Part shown: piece after piece, positions 12,942 through 18,155 of the stretch
Layout: each line of letters starts with the position of its first letter
Numbering within the stretch: the stretch's first letter is position 1
From: an uncultured Bacilli bacterium
GTDB taxonomy: Bacteria; Bacillota_I; Bacilli_A; RF39; UBA660
Direction of reading: 5' to 3'
Assembly: GCA_934101275.1 (NCBI GenBank)
Contig: CAKOQM010000028.1
Coordinates: 1-18,155 of the forward strand
DNA: 18,155 nucleotides
Program-made: the position numbers and the translations under genes
Notes under the pieces: generated by a model
Seen by the model: only the letters and a program-made list of their open reading frames with translations
Told to the model about the DNA's origin: nothing
The model's database searches: none

Positions 12942-13247
12942 ATGCTAATTTTAAATTTGAGCTTAGAAGGCCATACCTTATATGCAAAATTAAAAGGCAA
13001 TTTAACCAAGAAAGAAACCTATAAAATGAATCATTATGTAATTCCTTACATTGAAAAAGAACAGGTTTCTTCCTTTATCCTAGATTGCCGAGACTTAAAG
13101 AAAATTGATAGTGAAGGGAGGTATGTTCTTTTAAAAACAAAAATCATTTTAAAGAAGCGTCAAGGAAAATTTTTACTTTGCAATGTCAAAAAAGATATAA
13201 AAGAAAGTTTAATTGGATATCGTATGCGCATACAAAATGGAAAGTGA
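12942..13247 (+). CDS. spoIIAA: SpoIIAA-like STAS protein (anti-sigma factor antagonist homologue), 101 aa
   Basis: A single STAS domain with the SpoIIAA layout: N-terminal strands (LILNLSLEGHTLYAKLKGNL), a helix, strand SFILDCRDLKKID, the loop D56-S57-E58-G59, helix YVLLKTKIILKKR and strand KFLLCNVKKDI. In Bacillus the loop reads D-S-S-G, and the second Ser (Ser58) is phosphorylated by SpoIIAB and dephosphorylated by SpoIIE. Here that position is Glu, so the canonical phospho-switch cannot work. The start has GAGGGTGA 5 bases upstream. It abuts the sigma gene directly (TGA then GTG), and no spoIIAB lies between. The C-terminus is slightly shorter than in Bacillus. The gene symbol is given by homology and position. 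Confidence 0.75.
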   Translation: MLILNLSLEGHTLYAKLKGNLTKKETYKMNHYVIPYIEKEQVSSFILDCRDLKKIDSEGRYVLLKTKIILKKRQGKFLLCNVKKDIKESLIGYRMRIQNGK

Positions 13248-13907
13248 GTGATACAAATAAACACAACTTCTTTGCTGGCGGAATTATCTCCGTTAATCAA
13301 ACATATTGCAACAAAGTTTTATGAAGTTCCATTTGAAGATCTAATGCAAGCGGGTGCGATAGGCGTTTTAAAAGCGTATAAAAATTATCGTGAAAATACC
13401 CAAGTGAAGTTTTCCTCATATGCTTATGATTATATTTTTGGAGAAATGTATGAACTGGTTATGAAAAATCGCAAGATTAAAGTAACCAAAGATATTTTAA
13501 AATTAGCTAAAAAAATCGAATACGCCAAAAATGCTCTTTCTTTAAAACTTGGCAAAATACCGAGCTATGAAGAGTTGTCTCAATTTCTAGAAATTCCTGT
13601 AAAAGACATTGCGGATGTGTTATATGTAACTAAAGAAACGATGAGTCTTGATGATAACACCAAGGAAGCCAGAGAACTTTATGAAACCATTCCCGGAAAA
13701 GAAAGTCTTTCTTTAGAGGATAAATTAACACTAGCTGAGGGAATTGAATCGTTAAAAGAAGATGAGAAAAAAATTATTCAGTATCGTTATTTTAATGATT
13801 TAACGCAAAGTGAGACCGCAAAAAAAATGTGTATGAGTCAAGTGATGATTTCTAGATATGAACAAAAGAGCTTAAAGAAATTACGGCAGTATTATGAAGT
13901 ACGTTAA
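13248..13907 (+). CDS. sigF: SigF-like sporulation RNA polymerase sigma factor (219 aa)
   Basis: A sigma-70 family group-3 factor. Region 2: FEDLMQAGAIGVLKAYKNY followed by VKFSSYAYDYIFGEMYEL (about 27-75); in SigF the matching text is DDLFQIGCIGLLKS and FSTYAVPMIIGEI. Region 3: KIKVTKDILKLAKKIEYAK and KLGKIPSYEELSQFL (about 83-125). Region 4: LKEDEKKIIQYRYFNDLTQSETAKKM then SQVMISRYEQKSLKKL (about 168-215), where SigF reads KDQTQSEVAERLGISQVQVSR. It is shorter at the N-terminus than Bacillus SigF (about 255), which removes part of the region upstream of 2.1. The GTG start directly follows the STAS stop. By position it equals sigF of spoIIA, but without its inhibitor gene. Confidence 0.8.
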   Translation: MIQINTTSLLAELSPLIKHIATKFYEVPFEDLMQAGAIGVLKAYKNYRENTQVKFSSYAYDYIFGEMYELVMKNRKIKVTKDILKLAKKIEYAKNALSLKLGKIPSYEELSQFLEIPVKDIADVLYVTKETMSLDDNTKEARELYETIPGKESLSLEDKLTLAEGIESLKEDEKKIIQYRYFNDLTQSETAKKMCMSQVMISRYEQKSLKKLRQYYEVR

Positions 13908-13926
13908 AAACTTTTAGAGTTTTTAA
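13904..13926 (+). terminator. Hairpin terminator after the sigma factor gene
   Basis: A perfect 9-bp stem TTAAAAACT/AGTTTTTAA with loop TTTAG, overlapping the stop. The T-run is within the stem, so strength is uncertain. Confidence 0.5.
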
Positions 13927-13972
13927 CCCTTAAGATTTTAAGAAGTAAAAAATATATTTTACGGAGGAAAAG

Positions 13973-15739
13973 ATGAAAAGGAAAGGTTATTTTATAATTT
14001 TAGCAGTAAGTTTATTTGCTTTTTTAGGAGATGTAAGAGCTAAAGAAGTGGCTTCTTTAATAAAGGAAGGAACAGAAACGAAATATGAAGATATCGATTT
14101 GGCAATTAAAGAAGCAAATGATAAAGATATCATTACACTTTTAAGTGATGTTAGTCCCACAAAAACATTTTATAAAAGTTTAACTTTTAAAGGAGACTAT
14201 ACCATCACCTATAATATTTATGGTTGGCGTTATAAAGGCGATTTAACACTTGATGGCAGTCACCTTGTTATTGAGTCTAAAGAAGGGATGAAAATGGCGG
14301 ATAATACCGAAGCTCCTTCTTGGGCCAGTATGGTTTTAGGGGGTAATTTAACTGCGATAAATAAAGGCAGTATTACGTTTTCTTTTGATAGTAATAAAGG
14401 AGTTGTGAATGCTATTTATGCGGATAATAAATCAACAATTAATGTTTTAGATGAGGCAAGCTTTAAGATTTTTGGTAAAAATACCAGTGGCAAAAGTGGG
14501 CAAGGTATTCAGCTTGATATGACGGCTGGTTCCGGTATTTTTGTGAAAAATAATTCTACATTTTTAATTGATGGGACCAATCGTGGTTATGTCAATAGCC
14601 CTATAGTTTATGTTGAAAATTCTATCTTTACCGTTCAAAATTGTACAGCCAATGCTTCCAACGGTGGCCTTTTCGAGGCCAAGAACTCTCAAATAAATTT
14701 TTTGAACAATAATGGTCATGGTCTTTCCACCGGCAGTTTAAAAGTTTCTTTTAACTCGACGGTAAAAGCTATTAATAATGCCTACTATGGTATTACTTCT
14801 AACGATGAAATTAGTGTGGATGGAACTTCTAGCCTTATTTCAAATGAAAATGGTTATGGTTTTATCGGTGGTGGTATTCGACTTGGCTTATCAAGGCAAT
14901 TAAATAAAAGTAAAGCAAATATTATGAAAGGTGCAAAAATCACTTTAAAAGATAATAAAAGTAATGCTTTAGAAAACTATGGAATCTTTACATTTGAAGA
15001 AGAATCTTCTCTTGAAATAACAGGAAACGAAGAAAAAAATAATGGGGCGGGTATTTTTAATGCTGGGAATCTTACTTTACCAACTTCTTCTATCATTCAA
15101 AATAATCACGCTAAAAACTTTGGCGGAGGTATTTATAATAAAGGTACTTTAACCGCATTAAATGTAAATCTTTATAATAATCATGCAGATAACGCTGGGG
15201 ATGATATTTATAATTTAGAAGGTGCTCTTTTTAAGTTTTCTAATCCTTTAAATAATTGGCTACTTGATGATTGCAATCACTTTATTGATAATTGGTATTG
15301 GGATAATACCGAAAAACGTTATAATGTCCATGATGAAGAAAATTATTTTGTTGAAAAATATGATAAAGAAAAAGAAACCAAAGAACTTCTAGCTTTAAAA
15401 GCAGCACATAATTTAATAGGAAAAGTTATCGTTCGGTATGTTGATGAAGACGGAGTTGATCTTGTACCTTCTACCAAAATGACCGGCTCTTTAGTGGAAA
15501 ATTATGAAACAAGCGCCAAAGAAATTCCTAATTATGAACTTGTAACGATTCCTTTAAATAGTAAAGGAACCTATCAAAAAGAAGATATTACTGTTATTTA
15601 TGTTTACCAAAAAGTTTCTTCTGTTTTTGAAGAACAAATTCCTCCAACAGGAGAAAATTTTAAATATTCTTCTTTTATCATCTTTTCTCTTCTTTTTTTA
15701 GCAGGTATGGGTGTTATTAAATTAAAACGAAGAGTATGA
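13973..15739 (+). CDS. Sortase-anchored surface protein with beta-helix and MucBP domains (588 aa)
   Basis: A secreted, wall-attached protein. Signal peptide 1-23 (cleavage after VRA). Residues about 55-450 form a right-handed beta-helix-like passenger, rich in Asn/Gly turns, with tandem rungs such as GAGIFNAGNLTL and GGGIYNKGTLTALNVNLYNN. Residues about 483-548 form a MucBP-type module (GKVIVRYVDEDGVDLV ... VIYVYQKV), a mucin-binding repeat type. The end carries the sorting signal IPPTG (556-560), a hydrophobic helix (about 565-580) and a KLKRRV basic tail, so it is a sortase substrate. GGAGG lies 6 bases before ATG. The stop overlaps the sortase start by 4 bases (ATGA). A likely adhesin; the ligand is unknown. 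Confidence 0.88.
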   Translation: MKRKGYFIILAVSLFAFLGDVRAKEVASLIKEGTETKYEDIDLAIKEANDKDIITLLSDVSPTKTFYKSLTFKGDYTITYNIYGWRYKGDLTLDGSHLVIESKEGMKMADNTEAPSWASMVLGGNLTAINKGSITFSFDSNKGVVNAIYADNKSTINVLDEASFKIFGKNTSGKSGQGIQLDMTAGSGIFVKNNSTFLIDGTNRGYVNSPIVYVENSIFTVQNCTANASNGGLFEAKNSQINFLNNNGHGLSTGSLKVSFNSTVKAINNAYYGITSNDEISVDGTSSLISNENGYGFIGGGIRLGLSRQLNKSKANIMKGAKITLKDNKSNALENYGIFTFEEESSLEITGNEEKNNGAGIFNAGNLTLPTSSIIQNNHAKNFGGGIYNKGTLTALNVNLYNNHADNAGDDIYNLEGALFKFSNPLNNWLLDDCNHFIDNWYWDNTEKRYNVHDEENYFVEKYDKEKETKELLALKAAHNLIGKVIVRYVDEDGVDLVPSTKMTGSLVENYETSAKEIPNYELVTIPLNSKGTYQKEDITVIYVYQKVSSVFEEQIPPTGENFKYSSFIIFSLLFLAGMGVIKLKRRV

Positions 15740-16431
15740 AAAATATTTTCTTTTTAACTCTTCTTTTAATAGGCGTTTTCTTCTCCTTTTATAGGGTGAA
15801 ACCGGTGGCTATTTATAGTTATCAAAAAAAGGAAGAAAAAACAGCCCAACCTGTTTTACTACCGACTCAAACGAAAGAAAAAAGCATTTTTGATAATGAG
15901 CATGTCGTAGGGCACTTAACAAGTTCTAGCGGTATAGATACCTTAATTGTTCAAGGAAATAATAATACTTATTATTTACAACATGATTTAAATGGTAAAG
16001 AAACGAAAGAAGGTCAAGCTTTCTTAGATTATCGTGCTAAAATTGATGAAAGCTATCAATTAAATATTTATGGCCATCATTTTAAAGAACGTACGGGTAT
16101 TTTTGCATCCTTAACAAACTATACGGATATTTCGTTTTATAAGCAGAATCCTTATTTTTACTTAGAAACGCGAAAAAGAAAAGTGACCTATTTGGTCTAT
16201 AATGTTTTAGGTATTTTTAAAGATAACAATGAACATATGAAACTCACGTTTTCTTCCGGAAAGGCTTTTTTAGAACATTTAACCCTTATGAATCAATCAT
16301 CTTTGTATGATACAGGTGTTTCGGTAAATGAAAATGATAAAATTTTAGTTTTACAAACTTGTTATTATGATAGAAAGGTAGGCGATTATTTACTTATTTT
16401 AATGAAAGAGGTGAAAAGCGAGATACTTTAA
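15736..16431 (+). CDS. srtB: Class B sortase (231 aa)
   Basis: A membrane-bound transpeptidase that joins the sorting-signal protein to the wall. N-terminal signal anchor 1-20, then a linker, then the sortase barrel from about 50. His114 lies in IYGHHF and the nucleophile Cys209 in VLQTCYY. The helix and DISFYKQNPYFYLET block are typical of SrtB. The usual Arg, placed just before the final hydrophobic strand, appears to be Asp217 in GDYLLIL; Arg213, four residues earlier, is the nearest candidate. It overlaps the surface-protein gene by 4 bases, hence coupled expression and a dedicated pair. A strong terminator follows. Confidence 0.87.
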   Translation: MKNIFFLTLLLIGVFFSFYRVKPVAIYSYQKKEEKTAQPVLLPTQTKEKSIFDNEHVVGHLTSSSGIDTLIVQGNNNTYYLQHDLNGKETKEGQAFLDYRAKIDESYQLNIYGHHFKERTGIFASLTNYTDISFYKQNPYFYLETRKRKVTYLVYNVLGIFKDNNEHMKLTFSSGKAFLEHLTLMNQSSLYDTGVSVNENDKILVLQTCYYDRKVGDYLLILMKEVKSEIL

Positions 16432-16434
16432 AAA

Positions 16435-16476
16435 AGGCTGAGCGGAAATGAATAATTTCTACTTAGCTTCTTTTTT
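16435..16476 (+). terminator. Terminator of the surface protein-sortase operon
   Basis: AGGCTGAG (16435-16442) pairs with CTTAGCTT (16462-16469) using two G-T pairs, with an inner GAAAT/ATTTC stem, followed by six T. Confidence 0.75.
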
Positions 16477-16489
16477 GCTTTATAATTCG

Positions 16490-16518
16490 AAAAAGCTCCA
16501 GAAGCTATTTTCTGGAGC
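16490..16518 (-). terminator. Terminator of the minus-strand HMA-like/DUF1653 operon
   Basis: A perfect 9-bp stem GCTCCAGAA (16495-16503) / TTCTGGAGC (16510-16518), loop GCTATT. Read on the minus strand it is followed by five T (plus-strand A-run 16490-16494). It lies about 100 bases after the DUF1653 stop; the bases between (16519-16616) hold nothing recognised. Confidence 0.85.
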
Positions 16519-16616
16519 CAGATGCGATATCATCTAGTTGACGAAAGAAGATATATCACATGAATTATTTTAGTGCAAAAACTATTGTTTTAATATTATC
16601 CTCACATAAAGGAAGT

Positions 16617-16847
16617 TTAGTCACCAACACTTTTTATTTTTTGCCATTCAAAACGATATTTTTGTTTTACATCAGGATGTTTTTTATGATCCACTTCGCT
16701 TAAAAACATCTCTAAAGGACGAATCCATAAACTATTGTCATCATAAAGTTTTCTGTAAACAACATATTTTTCTTTTGTTTCAGAATGATTAGCTATATCA
16801 ATAACCAAATAATAATTTCCTTTAAAATGTTTATAAATACCATTAAT
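16617..16847 (-). CDS. DUF1653 protein (about 76 aa) with no ATG/GTG start
   Basis: The body matches the DUF1653 family of unknown function: GIYKHFKGNYYLVIDIA, then KYVVYRKLYDDNSLWIRPLEMFL, then HPDVKQKYRFE. In-frame similarity begins upstream of any usual start codon. Reading back from TTG at 16808 the frame is open to the upstream gene's TAG stop at 16884-16886, with no ATG, GTG or CTG. AAGGAGA (minus strand) lies about 10 bases before an ATT at 16847, which would give MNGIYKHFKG, the family's normal N-terminus. Either ATT is used, or start-codon loss has made it a pseudogene, or translation starts at TTG 16808 with the first 13 residues missing. It is 36 bases after the HMA-like gene and in the same frame. 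Confidence 0.7.
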   Translation of the reverse strand: MNGIYKHFKGNYYLVIDIANHSETKEKYVVYRKLYDDNSLWIRPLEMFLSEVDHKKHPDVKQKYRFEWQKIKSVGD

Positions 16848-16883
16848 TTTTGCTTCTCTCCTTTTCCTTTTCCTTTCTTTGGC

Positions 16884-17324
16884 CTAAGAATTAAATTTTT
16901 CTTCTAAGGCGTCTAACTCTTTTTTTGAAATAACTTTTGAATCATACATGACGTCGATAAGACTTTTGTTCTTGTTATAATGAGCCTTTGCTTTGGTAAT
17001 ACCCTTTATTTCAATTAAATCTTCCACATCACCGCGAACACAATATTCACAACAAGGATTATTTATGGTAAATGTATAGGCCTCATCATCGTCAGTTTTT
17101 TCTTTTGTAAAAGAAATCAGGCAAGGCATTAAAATTTTCAAAAATAAATAAACTTCAGCTTTAATGGCTTTGGCACTTATAACATCGGGATTATAATTAA
17201 ACTTAAGTTTAAGATATTTTCCATTTCTAATTTCAACATTCGATATTCCTTCTAAAGACAAAAGATATTTTTTTAATTCATCATGACTCCAATTATCGAT
17301 AATAAGAATTAAATTTTCCATCAT
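16884..17324 (-). CDS. Two-domain heavy-metal-associated (HMA)-like protein (146 aa)
   Basis: Unrecognised as a named family, but two copies of an HMA-like ferredoxin fold are suggested. Copy one (about 1-70) has LKKYLLSLEGISNVEIRNGKYLKLKFN and no Cys pair. Copy two (about 85-146) has the CCEYC cluster (C91, C92, C95), then VEDLIEIKGITKAKAHYNK, SLIDVMYDSKVISKKELD, as in copper-chaperone domains. The start is taken at 17324 (third Met from the longest reading) because AAAGGA lies just upstream at suitable spacing. A candidate promoter is seen upstream. Could be a metal-binding or metal-sensing protein; no transporter is adjacent. Confidence 0.6.
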   Translation of the reverse strand: MMENLILIIDNWSHDELKKYLLSLEGISNVEIRNGKYLKLKFNYNPDVISAKAIKAEVYLFLKILMPCLISFTKEKTDDDEAYTFTINNPCCEYCVRGDVEDLIEIKGITKAKAHYNKNKSLIDVMYDSKVISKKELDALEEKFNS

Positions 17325-17376
17325 TACCATCCTTTCTTTTTGAAAATAAGCTTTATAACTTACTTAAACTTATTTT

Positions 17377-17405
17377 AACATATAATCTTTAAATTTTTTT
17401 TGCAA
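17377..17405 (-). promoter_or_regulatory. Candidate promoter of the HMA-like gene
   Basis: Minus strand: TTGCAA (17405-17400), 17-base spacer, TATGTT (17382-17377). It lies just downstream of the 19-bp hairpin. Confidence 0.4.
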
Positions 17406-17408
17406 ATT

Positions 17409-17450
17409 GATTAAGTAGAGATAAGAAGTAATTCTTATCTCTACTTAATC
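17409..17450. repeat. Perfect 19-bp inverted repeat (hairpin) with 4-base loop
   Basis: Bases 17409-17427 are exactly complementary to 17432-17450, with loop GTAA. Neither strand has a T-run directly after it, so it is not a standard intrinsic terminator. It lies 36 bases after the stop of the minus-strand membrane-protein gene and just upstream of the next gene's promoter. Confidence 0.9.
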
Positions 17451-17486
17451 TAAGGCTGCCAGAAATTTTTCTTAAAAATATAGAAT

Positions 17487-17972
17487 CTAGATACGTGTTC
17501 TTTTTCTGCTTAAAACAAAAGGACTTTCTACTTGAGCTGTTGCCTGGTTTATTAAAGCTTCTTTTTCTTGTTGTAAATATATTATTTTTTCTTCGAGTCT
17601 TGATGTGTCATAAACTTTTTTTCTTTTTTCTTTTGATATTTTGATAGTATAAATAAGATTTTTTTCTTTATAAGCCTTATTTTCTTCAAATTTATAGATA
17701 GATCCTTCTTCTAATAGTATATCTTTTACGTAGTTATATACTTGTTTTTCGATAGAAAGCATGGCAATGGTATTTAAAATATGATAAATAGGTAGGCAAT
17801 CTTTAAGTAGAGTAGCAAAAAATGAAAAACTTAAACTCTTTTTTAAGAGGAATTTTTTTTTGTCAACAAATTGATAGCCTTCCTCTTTTAACTTTTTCTG
17901 ACATAACATCCAAACAATAAATTTTATGCCCCAATTTATCACGATGGTTCCTAAATAAATATTTAATAACAT
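17487..17972 (-). CDS. Membrane protein of unknown function with C-terminal coiled coil (161 aa)
   Basis: No family is recognised. Two hydrophobic segments (about 3-24 and 46-74), with a basic loop KKKFLLKK between. The rest is cytoplasmic or extracytoplasmic and highly charged: an EKNLIYTIKISKEKRKK stretch, then a predicted coiled coil at about 123-148 (RLEEKIIYLQQEKEALIN). It ends in SRKRTRI. AAGAGGAA lies 6 bases before the ATG, and a good TTGACA promoter lies upstream. No sign of truncation. Its neighbours do not hint at a role. Confidence 0.8.
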   Translation of the reverse strand: MLLNIYLGTIVINWGIKFIVWMLCQKKLKEEGYQFVDKKKFLLKKSLSFSFFATLLKDCLPIYHILNTIAMLSIEKQVYNYVKDILLEEGSIYKFEENKAYKEKNLIYTIKISKEKRKKVYDTSRLEEKIIYLQQEKEALINQATAQVESPFVLSRKRTRI

Positions 17973-17997
17973 AATAAATTCCTCTTCATCGGGAAGT

Positions 17998-18026
17998 ATG
18001 ATATTATATTAAATGCTATTTGTCAA
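17998..18026 (-). promoter_or_regulatory. Promoter of the coiled-coil membrane protein gene
   Basis: Minus strand: consensus -35 TTGACA (18026-18021), 17-base spacer, -10 TATCAT (18003-17998); a TATAAT also lies between. Upstream, 18027-18155, AT-rich DNA without a supported gene. Confidence 0.55.
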
Positions 18027-18155
18027 ATTTTGGCTATTTCATAATTTTAAAGAGACTATAAATTATAAATATAGAATTCTGGAGACCAACTATGAATAGT
18101 CAATAGTTTTTAATAAAAATTTAAAAAATTGAAAATTATAAATTATTGCACAGCA

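Noticed and set aside
18089..18112. AACTAT/ATAGTT inverted repeat followed by T as a terminator
   Set aside because: Only 6 bp, very AT-rich, and no gene reads into it on the plus strand within the window.
1..18155. CRISPR arrays, insertion sequences and rRNA genes
   Set aside because: No regular repeat-spacer array, no transposase or terminal inverted repeats, and no rRNA sequence were seen.

Overview
The window comes from a low-GC Bacillota chromosome, most likely an endospore-forming lineage of class Bacilli (an uncultured gut Erysipelotrichales/RF39-type bacterium would fit, but this is inference). Evidence: AT-rich DNA with A-rich GAGG-type ribosome binding sites, L19 and tRNA genes of Bacilli type, and sporulation genes recognisable by sequence (spoIIIAH, gerE, a GerM-type gene, a SpoIIAA-type STAS gene and a SigF-type sigma factor). 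UGA is a normal stop and UGG encodes Trp, so this is not a code-4 mollicute.

Layout. 1-1700: the end of a tRNA array (Gln, Lys), a small Xre regulator with a 52-aa partner, rplS and an isolated tRNA-Arg. Both tRNA-Lys and tRNA-Arg are followed by a near-identical terminator plus an AAAATTACTC motif. 1785-2798: a decayed M3 oligopeptidase F pseudogene with an in-frame stop and loss of the catalytic core. 2804-4547 (minus): spoIIIAH, gerE and a GerMN-domain gene. 4671-5429: a CmpB-like membrane protein. 5520-8289: a compact bacteriocin locus. 8286-11319: VanY carboxypeptidase (minus), a small membrane protein, a zinc-ribbon membrane protein, and a DacA/DacF-type PBP. 11406-12860: LytR-CpsA-Psr protein. 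12942-13907: SpoIIAA-like STAS protein and SigF-like sigma factor. 13973-16431: a wall-anchored beta-helix/MucBP surface protein with its own class B sortase. 16617-18155 (minus): a DUF1653 gene without an ATG, an HMA-like protein, a long perfect hairpin, and a membrane protein of unknown function.

Most interesting systems. (1) The bacteriocin locus encodes a C39-peptidase ABC exporter, a 146-aa accessory protein, and two short double-glycine precursor genes absent from ordinary ORF lists. Each predicts a 36-residue mature peptide with two GxxxG motifs and one Cys at or near the C-terminus, which looks like an unmodified two-peptide (class IIb) bacteriocin. (2) The spoIIA-type operon lacks spoIIAB between the STAS gene and the sigma gene, and the STAS protein has Glu at the position of the SpoIIAA phospho-serine. 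This suggests a rewired partner switch. (3) The surface protein and sortase overlap by 4 bp and form a dedicated anchoring pair.

All family calls are by eye from motifs; no database search was possible.
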